Assembly (NCBI RefSeq): GCF_004135405.1
Contig: NZ_CP035491.1
Span: 2,666,001-2,730,000 of the forward strand
Reading direction: 5' to 3'
Length of the DNA: 64,000 bases
Source: Agromyces protaetiae
GTDB lineage: Bacteria; Actinomycetota; Actinomycetes; Actinomycetales; Microbacteriaceae
The translations under genes were made by a program, and so were the position numbers. The notes below the pieces were generated by a model. It saw only the letters and a list, made by a program, of their open reading frames with translations. It searched no databases and was not told where the DNA came from. Shown here piece by piece: positions 52,779-63,990 of the stretch. Within the stretch, counting starts at the first letter, position 1; each line of letters opens with the position of its first letter.

Positions 52779-54293
52779 ATGGCCGACTACATCCTGGCGA
52801 TCGACCAGGGAACCACCAGCACGCGAGCGATCATCTTCGACAAGAAGGGGTCGATCGTCTCCACCGGTCAGCTCGAGCACGAGCAGATCTTCCCGAAGCC
52901 CGGCTGGGTCGAGCACGACCCGCTCGAGATCTGGAACAACGCCCGCGAAGTCATCGGGCAGGCGCTCGGACGCGCCGACATCACGCGCCATGACATCGCC
53001 GCCGTGGGCATCACGAACCAGCGCGAGACCGCCGTCGTGTGGGACAAGAACACCGGGCAACCCGTCTACAACGCGATCGTCTGGCAAGACACCCGCACAC
53101 AGGACATCGTCGACCGCCTCGCCGCCGACGGCGGCGTCGAGCGGTTCAAGCAAGACGTCGGCCTTCCGCTCGCGACGTACTTCTCGGGCACGAAGATCGT
53201 CTGGATCCTCGAGAACGTCGAGGGTGCGCGCGAGAAGGCCGAGGCGGGCGACCTGCTCTTCGGCACCACCGACTGCTGGGTGCTCTGGAACCTGACGGGC
53301 GGCGTCGAAGGCGGCGTGCACGCGACGGATGTCACGAACGCGAGCCGCACGCTCTTCATGGATCTCGAGACGCTCTCGTGGCGCGACGACATCCTCGAGA
53401 CGTTCGGCGTGCCGAAGTCGATGCTCCCCGAGATCCGCTCCTCCTCCGAGGTGTACGGCACGGTCGAGCCGTCGAGCCTGCTCCGCGAGGTTCCCGTCGC
53501 GGGCATCCTCGGCGACCAGCAGGCGGCGACGTTCGGTCAGGCGGCGTTCGATCCGGGCGAGTCGAAGAACACGTACGGCACGGGCAACTTCCTGATCTTC
53601 AACACGGGCACCGAGATCGTCCACTCGAAGAACGGACTGCTCACGACCCTCGGGTACAAGCTCGGCGACGACGCGCCGCACTATGCACTCGAGGGCTCGA
53701 TCGCCGTGACCGGTTCGCTCATCCAGTGGCTGCGCGACAACCTGGGGCTCATCTCGAGCGCCCCCGAAGTCGAGGAGCTCGCGAAATCGGTCGAGGACAA
53801 CGGCGGCGCGTACTTCGTGCCGGCGTTCTCCGGCCTCTTCGCGCCGTACTGGCGTCCCGACGCGCGCGGCGCGCTCGTCGGCCTCACGCGGTACGTCAAC
53901 AAGGGCCACATCGCCCGTGCGGCGCTCGAGGCGACCGCGTTCCAGACGCGAGAGGTGCTCGACGCGGTGAACGCCGACTCGGGCGTCGAGCTCACCGAGC
54001 TCAAGGTCGACGGCGGCATGATCGCGAACAACACGCTCATGCAGTTCCAGGCCGACATCCTGGGCGTCCCGGTCGTCCGTCCGGTCGTCGCCGAGACGAC
54101 GGCGCTCGGCGCCGCATATGCGGCGGGCCTCGCGGTCGGGTTCTGGGAGAACCTCGACGACCTCCGCGCCAACTGGCAGGAGGACAGCCGCTGGACGCCC
54201 CAGCTCGCCGAGGACGAGCGTGAGCGCCAGCTGCGCCTGTGGAAGAAGGCCGTCACGAAGACCCTCGACTGGGTCGACGAGGACGTGCGCTGA
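52779..54293 (+). CDS. glpK: Glycerol kinase
   Basis: 504 residues, the standard length. FGGY-family features are [20 protein letters not shown] at the N-terminus, [20 protein letters not shown] then [10 protein letters not shown], and the C-terminal [20 protein letters not shown] with [20 protein letters not shown]. It phosphorylates glycerol to glycerol-3-phosphate in the cytoplasm. The ATG has GAGAGGACGGC upstream. It is adjacent to glpF and divergent from dhaKLM, so the two routes of glycerol-derived carbon are encoded side by side; a glycerol-3-phosphate dehydrogenase is not in the window. Confidence 0.96.
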   Translation: MADYILAIDQGTTSTRAIIFDKKGSIVSTGQLEHEQIFPKPGWVEHDPLEIWNNAREVIGQALGRADITRHDIAAVGITNQRETAVVWDKNTGQPVYNAIVWQDTRTQDIVDRLAADGGVERFKQDVGLPLATYFSGTKIVWILENVEGAREKAEAGDLLFGTTDCWVLWNLTGGVEGGVHATDVTNASRTLFMDLETLSWRDDILETFGVPKSMLPEIRSSSEVYGTVEPSSLLREVPVAGILGDQQAATFGQAAFDPGESKNTYGTGNFLIFNTGTEIVHSKNGLLTTLGYKLGDDAPHYALEGSIAVTGSLIQWLRDNLGLISSAPEVEELAKSVEDNGGAYFVPAFSGLFAPYWRPDARGALVGLTRYVNKGHIARAALEATAFQTREVLDAVNADSGVELTELKVDGGMIANNTLMQFQADILGVPVVRPVVAETTALGAAYAAGLAVGFWENLDDLRANWQEDSRWTPQLAEDERERQLRLWKKAVTKTLDWVDEDVR

Positions 54294-54315
54294 TTCCGGC
54301 CTGATTCACGAACGA

Positions 54316-54353
54316 GCGGATGCCTCGTGGCCGGTGCGGCACGAGGCATCCGC
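54316..54353. terminator. Bidirectional terminator between glpK and trpD made of two GAGGCATCC words
   Basis: A perfect 14-bp stem (54316-54329 with 54340-54353) with a 10-nt loop. Each arm is GCGGATGCCTCGTG or its complement, i.e. two copies of the over-represented word facing each other. Confidence 0.75.
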
Positions 54354-54377
54354 CGTTCTTCGCGGTCTTCGGGTCGC

Positions 54378-55430
54378 TCAGCCGTTCGTCGCCGCGACCC
54401 ACTCGTCGAGTTTGGCGATGGCCTTTCCCGAGTCGAGCGCCTCTTCGGCGACCGCCATCTTGTCGCGGAAGCGGTCGAGCAGCGTGCGCTGGATCTGCGT
54501 GGGGTCCTTCGCGAGCTCGAACGAGACGAGCCCGGCGGCGGCGTTGAGCACGACGATGTCGCGGATCGGCCCGCGGGCGCCCGAGAGGACGTCGCGCACG
54601 ATCTGCGCGTTGTGGGCGGCATCGCCGCCCTTCAGATCGTCGATCGACGCGCGCTCGATGCCGAGGTCGCGCGGGTCGAGGTCGTGCTCCTTGACCGTGC
54701 CGCGCGAGATCTCCCAGATGTGGCTGTGACCGGTCGTCGTGAGTTCGTCGAGGCCGTCGTCGCCGCGGAACACGAGGGCCGTCGCGCCGCGCGTCTGGAA
54801 GACGCCGACGACGAGCGGCACGCGGTCGAGGTGGGCGACGCCCACGGCGGATGCTTCGGGGCGCGCCGGATTGCACAGCGGGCCGAGGAAGTTGAACACC
54901 GTCGGCACGCCGAGCTGGGCGCGAACGGGGCCGGCGTGCTTGAAGCCCGGGTGGAAGGCCGACGCGAACACGAAGCCGATGCCCGTGCGCTCGTACACCT
55001 CGGCGACGCGCTCGGGCGCGAGCCCGAGGTCGATGCCGAGCGCTGCGAGCACATCCGACGAGCCGGATGCACTGCTCGCGGCCTTGTTGCCATGCTTGAG
55101 CACGGGAACGCCCGAGGCCGCGGCGATGATCGAGGCGGTCGTCGACACGTTGACCGTGCCGAACCGGTCACCGCCCGTACCGACGATGTCGAGCGCCATC
55201 GGGTCGACGTCGAGGGGCATCGCATGCTCGAGGATCGCGTCGCGGAAGCCGACGATCTCGTCGACCGTCTCGCCCTTGAGTCGCAGCGCGACGAGGAATC
55301 CGGCGAGTTGCGCGTCGGTCGCCTGACCGGTCATGACCTGTTCCATCGCCCACTCGGCGTCCGACACGCTCAGGTCTTCGCCGAGGAGGAGCGAATCGAT
55401 GACGGCGGGCCAGGATTGGAGAGAAGTCAT
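54378..55430 (-). CDS. trpD: Anthranilate phosphoribosyltransferase
   Basis: 350 residues from ATG 55430. Signatures are LDIVGTGGDRFGTVNVSTTA (PRPP-binding GTGGD and NVST), VLKHGNKAASSASGSSDVL and GFVFASAFHPGFKHAGPVRA. It catalyses the second committed step of tryptophan synthesis. It is isolated from other trp genes and lies divergent from ctaE, the same arrangement seen next to the respiratory genes in mycobacteria. A leaderless promoter fixes the start over in-frame upstream codons. Confidence 0.95.
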   Translation of the reverse strand: MTSLQSWPAVIDSLLLGEDLSVSDAEWAMEQVMTGQATDAQLAGFLVALRLKGETVDEIVGFRDAILEHAMPLDVDPMALDIVGTGGDRFGTVNVSTTASIIAAASGVPVLKHGNKAASSASGSSDVLAALGIDLGLAPERVAEVYERTGIGFVFASAFHPGFKHAGPVRAQLGVPTVFNFLGPLCNPARPEASAVGVAHLDRVPLVVGVFQTRGATALVFRGDDGLDELTTTGHSHIWEISRGTVKEHDLDPRDLGIERASIDDLKGGDAAHNAQIVRDVLSGARGPIRDIVVLNAAAGLVSFELAKDPTQIQRTLLDRFRDKMAVAEEALDSGKAIAKLDEWVAATNG

Positions 55431-55437
55431 GCGGATG

Positions 55438-55443
55438 ATCCTA
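55438..55443 (-). promoter_or_regulatory. -10 box TAGGAT, 7 nt from the trpD start (leaderless)
   Basis: TAGGAT on the minus strand ends 7 nt before ATG 55430. Confidence 0.6.
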
Positions 55444-55571
55444 TCTGCGCGATTCCCGGCGGATTCCCGGGCCCGTTCCAGGCTGTTCGCGGGTTCGAAT
55501 CGATCGATTCGGAACATCGAGGCGCGCCGGTGACGAAAACTCAGCCCCGGTTTCGGCCATAATGGGTGATT

Positions 55572-56201
55572 GTGACGAGCACCTCATTGACTTCACAGGC
55601 GAGTGCGCCATTGATCAAGCGTCCCAACACCGTGGCGGTTGGCACGATCGTCTGGCTCGGCAGCGAGGTGATGTTCTTCGCCGGCCTGTTCGCGATCTAC
55701 TTCACGCTCCGGTCGATGTCTCCCGAACTCTGGGAGGCCGAGACTTCGCTGCTGAACTTCCCGTTCTCGCTGACGAACACGATCATCCTCGTGCTCTCGA
55801 GCTTCACGTGCCAGTTCGGCGTCTTCGCCGCCGAGCGCATGCAGCCGTACGGCACCGGGTGGAAGCCCACGCAGTGGGGCATGGTCGAGTGGTTCTTCCT
55901 CACCTTCGTCATGGGCGCGATCTTCGTCGCCGGCCAGGTCTGGGAGTATGCCTCGCTCGTCTCCGAGGGCATCTCGATCGACTCGAACTCGTACGGTTCG
56001 GCGTTCTACCTCACGACCGGCTTCCACGGCCTCCACGTCACGGGCGGCCTCATCGCGTTCCTGCTCGTCATCGGCCGTGTCTTCGCGGTCAAGAACTTCG
56101 GGCACAAAGAGGCCACGAGCGCGATCGTCGTCTCGTACTACTGGCACTTCGTCGACGTCGTCTGGATCGGCCTGTTCCTCGTCATCTACGTCCTCAAGTA
56201 A
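55572..56201 (+). CDS. ctaE: Cytochrome c oxidase (aa3) subunit III
   Basis: 209 residues from GTG 55572 (GTG 55566 also in frame); a CATAAT box lies 8 nt upstream, so it may be leaderless. It has five membrane helices with subunit III motifs [20 protein letters not shown] then [25 protein letters not shown] and [20 protein letters not shown]. It is a structural subunit of the aa3 oxidase, encoded with the bc1 complex as usual for the obligate bc1-aa3 supercomplex of actinobacteria. Confidence 0.95.
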   Translation: MTSTSLTSQASAPLIKRPNTVAVGTIVWLGSEVMFFAGLFAIYFTLRSMSPELWEAETSLLNFPFSLTNTIILVLSSFTCQFGVFAAERMQPYGTGWKPTQWGMVEWFFLTFVMGAIFVAGQVWEYASLVSEGISIDSNSYGSAFYLTTGFHGLHVTGGLIAFLLVIGRVFAVKNFGHKEATSAIVVSYYWHFVDVVWIGLFLVIYVLK

Positions 56202-56224
56202 GCCGCGGCAGGATCGTCACCAGC

Positions 56225-57040
56225 ATGTCCGTCAACAGGAAGAAGCCCATGAACCGCCAGAAGCGACGCACCGGACGCCGGCACCCGCTCGCCACCGTCG
56301 CGCTGCTCGCACTCGGCCTCGTCTTCACGGGCGGCGCCTACGCAGCGTTCAGCTCGGGCACCGCGCAGGCTGAGGTCGACCCGACGTCGCAGTCGACGAT
56401 CGAAGAGGGCAAGAAGCTGTTCCAGGCGAACTGCGCCACCTGCCACGGCCTCTCGGCCGAGGGCACCGGCACGGGCCCGAGCCTCATCGGCGTCGGCGCC
56501 GCCGCGGTCGACTTCCAGGTCGGCACCGGCCGCATGCCGATGCAGATGCAGGGTCCGCAGGCGCAGCAGAAGCCCGTGCAGTTCACCGACGAGCAGGTCA
56601 AGCAGCTCGCCTACTACGTCGCCTCTCTCGGTCCCGGCCCCGACATCCCCGCCGACCACCTCGTCAACGGCGGCGGCGACGCGGCCAACGGCGCCGAACT
56701 CTTCCGCATCAACTGCGCGATGTGCCACAACGTCGCCGGCGCGGGCGGCGCGCTCACCGAGGGCAAGTTCGCTCCCCCGCTCACCGAGACCACCGGTGTG
56801 CACATCTATGAGGCGATGGTCACGGGCCCGCAGAACATGCCCGTCTTCAACGACCTGAACATCTCGCCCGAAGACAAGCGCGACATCATCACCTACCTCA
56901 AGTACGTGCAGGACAACCGCTCGCCCGGCGGGTTCGAACTCGGCAACCTCGGCCCCGTCGCAGAGGGCCTGTTCATCTGGATCTTCGGCCTCGGCGCGAT
57001 CGTCGCGATCACCGTGTGGATCACGGCGAAGTCCAACTAA
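56225..57040 (+). CDS. qcrC: Cytochrome bc1 complex diheme cytochrome c subunit QcrC
   Basis: 271 residues from ATG 56225; ATG 56249 has a better ribosome site (AGGAAGAAG) and is an alternative. A basic N-terminus and membrane helix (LATVALLALGLVFTGGAYAA) anchor the protein. Two CxxCH heme sites follow (QANCATCHGLS and RINCAMCHNVA), each with a downstream Met ligand region, and a C-terminal membrane helix ends the chain. The diheme QcrC replaces soluble cytochrome c and passes electrons straight to the aa3 oxidase in actinobacteria. Confidence 0.94.
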   Translation: MSVNRKKPMNRQKRRTGRRHPLATVALLALGLVFTGGAYAAFSSGTAQAEVDPTSQSTIEEGKKLFQANCATCHGLSAEGTGTGPSLIGVGAAAVDFQVGTGRMPMQMQGPQAQQKPVQFTDEQVKQLAYYVASLGPGPDIPADHLVNGGGDAANGAELFRINCAMCHNVAGAGGALTEGKFAPPLTETTGVHIYEAMVTGPQNMPVFNDLNISPEDKRDIITYLKYVQDNRSPGGFELGNLGPVAEGLFIWIFGLGAIVAITVWITAKSN

Positions 57041-57075
57041 CGCACCGGCACCGAAGAAGCTGACAAAGGAGAACC

Positions 57076-58146
57076 ATGGCCCAGGACGACACCAGCGGCG
57101 CGGACCTCATCGCCGCCGACTCGTCGCACGCCGCGCCGACCGCTTCGCCCGGTACCGCGGTCATTCAGACGGACACGTTCGAGAACCCCGGGTTCCCGCC
57201 GCACCGCCCCCGCGTGACCGATGAAGATCCGAAGCGCGAGAAGCGCGCCCAGCGCACCGTCTACACGCTCTTCTACCTCTCGGTGCTCGGCAGCGTCTGG
57301 GCGATCGCCGCCTACATGCTGTTCCCGATCGAGTCGAACAACGTCGGCGATGTGCGCCTGAACAACATGTTCATCGGCCTGGGCGCGACCCTCGCGCTGC
57401 TCGGCCTCGGCTTCGGGATCGTGCACTGGGGCAAGGCCGTCATGAAGGACGTGGAGCTCGTCGACGAGCGCCACCCCATCGGCGGCTCCCCCGAGACGCA
57501 GGCCGCTGCGGCGAAGGTGTTCGCCGACGCGAACGAGGAATCGGGCTTCACCCGCCGGTCGGTCATCCGGAACAGCCTCATCGGTGCGCTCGTCGCGTTC
57601 CCGCTGCCGGCCGTCGTCCTCTTCCGCGGCTTCGCCCCGCAAGACCAGAACCCCGTCGAGCTCCTCAGCCACACGATGTGGAAGAAGGGCACCCGCCTCG
57701 CGCTCGACCCGTCGGGAGTGCCGATCAAGGCCTCCGACGTCACTATCGGCAGCGCGTTCCACGTCATTCCCGAGGGTCTGCAAGACCTCGAACACGGCAG
57801 GCTTGAAGAGAAGGCCAAGGCGGCCGTGCTCCTCATGCGCCTCAACCCCGATGAGCTCAACCCGAGCGCCGGCCGCGAGGGCTGGGCATACGACGGCATC
57901 GTCGCGTACTCCAAGATCTGCACCCACGTCGGCTGCCCCGTGGCCCTCTACGAGCAGCACACGCACCACCTGCTCTGCCCGTGCCACCAGTCGCAGTTCG
58001 ACATCACGCACGAGGCCGCAGTGATCTTCGGCCCGGCCGCGCGTCCGCTGCCCCAGCTTCCCATCGCCATCGACGACGAGGGCTACCTCGTCGCCCAGAG
58101 CGACTTCCATGAACCCGTCGGCCCGAGCTTCTGGGAGCGTCATTGA
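57076..58146 (+). CDS. qcrA: Cytochrome bc1 complex Rieske iron-sulfur subunit QcrA
   Basis: 356 residues. Three membrane helices (about 58-78, 95-118, 165-185) precede the Rieske domain, whose cluster ligands are CTHVGCP and CPCHQSQFD. The three-helix N-terminal extension is typical of actinobacterial QcrA. ATG 57076 has a strong AAAGGAGAACC site. It transfers electrons from quinol to QcrC. Its stop overlaps the TTG start of qcrB. Confidence 0.95.
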   Translation: MAQDDTSGADLIAADSSHAAPTASPGTAVIQTDTFENPGFPPHRPRVTDEDPKREKRAQRTVYTLFYLSVLGSVWAIAAYMLFPIESNNVGDVRLNNMFIGLGATLALLGLGFGIVHWGKAVMKDVELVDERHPIGGSPETQAAAAKVFADANEESGFTRRSVIRNSLIGALVAFPLPAVVLFRGFAPQDQNPVELLSHTMWKKGTRLALDPSGVPIKASDVTIGSAFHVIPEGLQDLEHGRLEEKAKAAVLLMRLNPDELNPSAGREGWAYDGIVAYSKICTHVGCPVALYEQHTHHLLCPCHQSQFDITHEAAVIFGPAARPLPQLPIAIDDEGYLVAQSDFHEPVGPSFWERH

Positions 58147-59750
58147 GCACCGCAACCACCAACGCCCCGCAGAAGCGGTCGTTCACGGCGGCAGCATCCG
58201 TCTACGTCAACGAACGCACGAGCATCGCCGGCTTCGTCAAGGAGCTCGGCCGCAAGGCCTTCCCCGACCACTGGTCGTTCCTCCTCGGTGAGGTCGCGCT
58301 CTTCGCGTTCGTCGTCGTGCTCATCTCGGGCACCTTCCTGACGTTCTTCTTCCAGGCCTCGCAGGCCGAAGTGCACTACGACGGTTCGTTCGTGCCCCTC
58401 AAGGGCGTCGAGATGTCGGTCGCGATGGCGTCGACGCTCGACATCTCGTTCGACATCCGCGGCGGCCTCTTCGTGCGCCAGATGCACCACTGGGCGGCTC
58501 TGCTCTTCGTGGCGGCCATCGGCCTGCACATGCTCCGCATCTTCTTCACGGGTGCGTTCCGCAAGCCGCGCGAGTTCAACTGGGTGATCGGCTTCACGCT
58601 CTTCATCCTCGCGATGGGCGAAGGCTTCACGGGCTACTCCCTCCCCGACGACCTGCTGTCGGGCAACGGCCTCCGCATCATCGACGGCCTCATCAAGGGC
58701 ATCCCGCTCATCGGCACGTGGTTCTCGTTCCTGCTCTTCGGCGGCGAGTTCCCGGGCACCGCGATCGTGGGCCGTCTCTACACGCTCCACATCCTGCTGC
58801 TGCCTGCTCTCGTGGTCGCGCTCATCGCGCTCCACCTCGTGTTCGTCGTGGTGCACAAGCACACGCAGTACGCGGCACCCGGCAAGACGCAGCAGAACGC
58901 GGTGGGCCCGCCCATCCTGCCGATCTACGCGGCGAAGGCCGGTGGGTTCTTCTTCATCATCTTCGGCATCATCGCGCTCATCGCCTCGATGTTCACGATC
59001 AACCCGATCTGGAACTACGGTCCCTACGACCCGTCCCCCGTTTCGGCCGGCACCCAGCCCGACTGGTACATCGGCTTCGCCGACGGCGCCCTTCGCCTCA
59101 TCCCGCCGGGCTGGGAGTTCGTGTGGCTCGACCGCACGTGGTCGTTCAACATCCTCGTCCCGCTCATCGCGATCGGCATCTTCATCGTGCTCGTGGTCCT
59201 GTACCCGTTCATCGAAGCGTGGATCACCGGAGACAAGCGCGAACACCACATCGCCGACCGTCCGCGCAACGCTCCGACCCGCACGGCGATCGGTGCCGCC
59301 GGCGTCACGTTCTACGCGGGCCTCTGGGCCGCGGCGAGCTCCGACATCCTCGCGACCCACTTCCGTCTCACGATGGAGGGCGTCATCCACGCGCTCCAGG
59401 CGGTCGTCATCCTCGGCCCGTTCGTCGCGTACTTCATCACCAAGCGCGTCGCACTTGCACTGCAGAAGAAGGACCGCGAGATCGTCCTCCACGGGTACGA
59501 GTCGGGTCGCATCGTGAAGCTGCCCGGTGGCGAGTTCATCGAGGTCCACCAGCCGCTCGACGAGTACGACCGCTGGCGCCTCGTGAGCTTCGACAGCTAC
59601 GCACCGCTCATGATCCGTCCGAACGCCCGCGGCAAGATCCCCGCCGGCCAGCACTTCCGTGCGGCGCTCTCGCGGTGGTTCTTCGAAGACCGCATCGCGC
59701 CGGTCACGAAGGGCGAGCTCGAGGCCTCGCACGGCGACGAGCACCACTGA
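58143..59750 (+). CDS. qcrB: Cytochrome bc1 complex cytochrome b subunit QcrB
   Basis: 535 residues from TTG 58143, which overlaps the qcrA stop (TTGA), so translation is coupled. Eight or nine membrane helices are visible with heme-ligand His (QMHHWAALLFVAAIGLHMLR; LHILLLPALVVALIALHLVF), the Qo-site region with PEW replaced by QPDWYIGFADGALRLIPPGW, and a C-terminal cytoplasmic extension of about 120 residues typical of actinobacteria. It is the catalytic quinol-oxidising subunit. Confidence 0.95.
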   Translation: MSTATTNAPQKRSFTAAASVYVNERTSIAGFVKELGRKAFPDHWSFLLGEVALFAFVVVLISGTFLTFFFQASQAEVHYDGSFVPLKGVEMSVAMASTLDISFDIRGGLFVRQMHHWAALLFVAAIGLHMLRIFFTGAFRKPREFNWVIGFTLFILAMGEGFTGYSLPDDLLSGNGLRIIDGLIKGIPLIGTWFSFLLFGGEFPGTAIVGRLYTLHILLLPALVVALIALHLVFVVVHKHTQYAAPGKTQQNAVGPPILPIYAAKAGGFFFIIFGIIALIASMFTINPIWNYGPYDPSPVSAGTQPDWYIGFADGALRLIPPGWEFVWLDRTWSFNILVPLIAIGIFIVLVVLYPFIEAWITGDKREHHIADRPRNAPTRTAIGAAGVTFYAGLWAAASSDILATHFRLTMEGVIHALQAVVILGPFVAYFITKRVALALQKKDREIVLHGYESGRIVKLPGGEFIEVHQPLDEYDRWRLVSFDSYAPLMIRPNARGKIPAGQHFRAALSRWFFEDRIAPVTKGELEASHGDEHH

Positions 59751-59782
59751 TCTCGCCCGATCAGGTTCGGGCACCGAAGACC

Positions 59783-60700
59783 ATGTCGATCGATTCGACG
59801 TGGCTCCGGTGCCCGAACTGTTTCTCAGACCTCGGTCCCGTCGGGGCGTCGACGTACGGGTGCGCCAACGGGCATCGCTTCGACCGCGCCCGCCAGGGCT
59901 ATCTGACGCTGCTTCCGCCGCGTGCGCCGAAGACCGTGGGCGACGACGGCCCGATGCTCGCCGCGCGGGCCGCGTTCCTCGAGAGCGGGGCCTACGCGCC
60001 GATCGCCGCTGGCATCGTCGACGCGGTGCGCCACGCGCACCCCGCTTCCCCGGCCGGCCGCCGCCCGCCCGGCGCCGAGTTGTCGGTGGCGGATCTCGGC
60101 TGCGGCACCGGCTACTACTCACGCGTGCTCGTCGAAGCACTCGCAGCGTCCTCCATCGACTCGCGCGTGCTGCTCGCCGACCGCTCCCCCGATGCCGTTC
60201 GCCTCGCACACCGCTCCGCGGCGACGAGCGCCCAGACCGACGTCACCGGTGTCGTCCTCGACCTCTGGCGTCCGCTCCCCCTCCGCGACGGCGTCGCGGA
60301 CATCGCACTCGACGTCTTCGCTCCGCGGAACCCCGCGGAGTATGCACGGATTCTTCGTCCCGGCGGAGCCTTGATCGTCGCCGTGCCGACTTCGTCGCAC
60401 CTCCGTGAGCTCCGTGCCGCGGGCTCCCTGCTCGAGATCCCCGACGGTAAGGACCAACGGGTCGTCGAGCAGTTCGAACCGCACGGGTTCAGACTCGCGG
60501 CGCGCGAACGCGTCGAGTTCGAGTTCGCGGCAGATGCCGTACGCCGCGAACAGATCGCCGCTATGGGACCGTCGGCGCATCATCGCGGCGACGCCGACCC
60601 GAGTGGCCTCGATTCGGCCTCAAACCCGGCTCAGACCGATTCTGAAGATGTCGACGTGATCACGGCCGCGGTCGACATCCTGACGCTCGTACGAGGCTGA
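59783..60700 (+). CDS. 23S rRNA (guanine-N1)-methyltransferase family protein (RlmA-like)
   Basis: 305 residues. The N-terminal zinc finger and following segment (LRCPNCFSDLG, YGCANGHRFDRARQGYLTLL) are the RlmA signature. SAM motif I is VADLGCGTGYYSRVLVEAL and motif IV VADIALDVFAPRNPAEYARI. It methylates a guanine in domain II of 23S rRNA; family members include RlmA(I) and the tylosin-resistance TlrB group, which cannot be told apart here. It follows qcrB by 32 nt but is functionally unrelated. Confidence 0.88.
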   Translation: MSIDSTWLRCPNCFSDLGPVGASTYGCANGHRFDRARQGYLTLLPPRAPKTVGDDGPMLAARAAFLESGAYAPIAAGIVDAVRHAHPASPAGRRPPGAELSVADLGCGTGYYSRVLVEALAASSIDSRVLLADRSPDAVRLAHRSAATSAQTDVTGVVLDLWRPLPLRDGVADIALDVFAPRNPAEYARILRPGGALIVAVPTSSHLRELRAAGSLLEIPDGKDQRVVEQFEPHGFRLAARERVEFEFAADAVRREQIAAMGPSAHHRGDADPSGLDSASNPAQTDSEDVDVITAAVDILTLVRG

Positions 60701-60753
60701 GGCCGCTACTGAGCGCACGAGCGGAATCGCCCGCCGGCGCTGCCGGCAGCGCC

Positions 60754-60783
60754 GAGGGGCCCGACGCGCACGTCGGGCCCCTC
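60754..60783. terminator. Bidirectional terminator between rlmA-like and ctaF genes
   Basis: A perfect 13-bp stem (60754-60766 with 60771-60783) with a CGCA loop between convergent stops. Confidence 0.75.
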
Positions 60784-60800
60784 GAACGAATGCTCCTGGA

Positions 60801-61229
60801 TCAGCGGGCGAAGTTGCCCCGATAGTACTCGTAGACCCAGCCCACGAGCGCGATGACGACGATCGGGATCGCGATGAACGAGATCCAGAAGCCGACCGCG
60901 AGGCCGAGGAAACCGAGCGCCGCGGCGCCGGCGAGCACGATGGGCCACCAGCTCCAGGGGCTGAAGAAGCCGAGCTCCGCGTCGCCGTCGTCGATGTTGG
61001 CGTCGAGACGGTCTTCGGGAAGCACGCCGCCCTGGGCGCTCTGCACGCGGCCGAGGTAGAACGCGATGAACGCGCTCAGGATGGCCGTGAGCGACACCGC
61101 GATCGTGCCGACCCACTCAGGCCCGCCATGGGGCTCGATGCCCGCTGCTGCCGTCCAGATGGCGTACGCGGCCGCGGCAGCGGTGCAGAAGACCGCCAGG
61201 ATCCAGAAGAGGATGATGTTGGCGCGCAT
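60801..61229 (-). CDS. ctaF: Cytochrome c oxidase subunit IV (actinobacterial CtaF)
   Basis: 142 residues, four membrane helices in two pairs (IILFWILAVFCTAAAAAYAI; GTIAVSLTAILSAFIAFYLG; IVLAGAAALGFLGLAVGFWI; SFIAIPIVVIALVGWVYEYY) with the conserved linker LGFFSPWSWWPIVL. This subunit is specific to actinobacterial aa3 oxidase. Its ATG follows the ctaD stop directly. Confidence 0.93.
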   Translation of the reverse strand: MRANIILFWILAVFCTAAAAAYAIWTAAAGIEPHGGPEWVGTIAVSLTAILSAFIAFYLGRVQSAQGGVLPEDRLDANIDDGDAELGFFSPWSWWPIVLAGAAALGFLGLAVGFWISFIAIPIVVIALVGWVYEYYRGNFAR

Positions 61230-62938
<1,709 letters not shown>

Positions 62939-62942
<4 letters not shown>

Positions 62943-63841
62943 TCGGCTTCGTGCTCCTCTTTCAGCTCGGGTGCGCCCGTGCCGGGCAGGTTCTGGTTGC
63001 GGTCGTACTCGTTCGAGAGCTGACCGACCTGACCCTTGTCGCGGAGCGACTCGATGTAGGCGTCGTACTCGGCCTGCGAAACGACCTTGACGTTGAAGAG
63101 CATCAGCGAGTGGTACTCGCCGCACAGCTCGGCGCACTTGCCGGCGTACGTGCCCTCGCGCTCGGTGGTGAGCGACATGTAGTTGGTCTTGCCCGGGTAC
63201 ATGTCTTTCTTGTAGAGGAAGTCGACGACCCAGAAGGAGTGGATGACATCGCGCGACTCGAGCTCGAACTCGACGTTGGCATTGACCGGGAGGACGAGCG
63301 TCGGAAGCTCGGACTGGACGACTGAGCCCGCGGGGCCCTCTTCGTCGAGCTGGCCCTGGATGCCGGGCGAGTAGACGTCTTCGTTGACGTAGTTGAAGTC
63401 CCACGCCCACTGCTTGGCGATGACCTCGACTTTGACGTCGATGTCGTCGGCGGCGAAGCGCTCTTCAATCGCCTGCTGGTCGCGGGCCGTGAAGGCGAAG
63501 AAGCCGAGCACGAGGATGAGCGGGACGATCGTGTAGAAGACTTCGATCGGCATGTTGTAGCGCAGCTGCACGGGGAGGCCGGTCTGGCCGCGACGGCGGC
63601 GGTACGCGATGACCGCCCAGATCGTGAGGCCCCACGTGATGATGCCGACGACGAGGAGGACGATCCAGGAGGTCACCCAGAGGCCGGCGACGCGCTCGGT
63701 GTGGTTGGTGACGGGAGGCTCGCCCTCTTGGAATCCGGGGAGGAAGCCGTGGAGCTGAGCCTGCGTGCAACCTGCGAGCACAAGACTGAGTGTCGCTGCG
63801 ATCGGGATTGCAGCCCATCGGAGTCGGCGATTGTGGCGCAC
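62939..63841 (-). CDS. ctaC: Cytochrome c oxidase subunit II (lipoprotein type)
   Basis: 300 residues from GTG 63841 (AAAGG site). The N-terminus is a lipoprotein signal with lipobox LAGC (Cys near residue 25). Two membrane helices follow (about 52-75 and 95-118), then the cupredoxin CuA domain with ligands in [11 protein letters not shown] and [12 protein letters not shown]. It receives electrons from the cytochrome c domain of QcrC. First gene of ctaC-ctaD-ctaF. Confidence 0.96.
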
Positions 63842-63898
63842 CGGTGACCTTTCGGGAGACTCGAAGGCGCTTCTCAGCGAAGCGCGTGATCGTTGGAT

Positions 63899-63904
63899 AG
63901 CCTA
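63899..63904 (-). promoter_or_regulatory. -10 box TAGGCT upstream of ctaC
   Basis: TAGGCT on the minus strand about 57 nt before the ctaC start; the message therefore has a leader, unlike many neighbours. Confidence 0.5.
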
Positions 63905-63990
63905 CTCCGACTCGACCGCCCAGACGTGCACTCCGGGACGGTGTCGGAGTGAGCCATCCGACGAATCCGCACACGACCTGCGGAAACGAA

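Noticed and set aside
51783..53909. A 708-codon open frame antisense to glpF and glpK
   Set aside because: Shadow of confidently identified genes; charged low-complexity composition.
58140..60209. A 689-codon open frame antisense to qcrB and the rlmA-like gene
   Set aside because: Shadow frame with Asp/Glu/Arg repeats and no start context.
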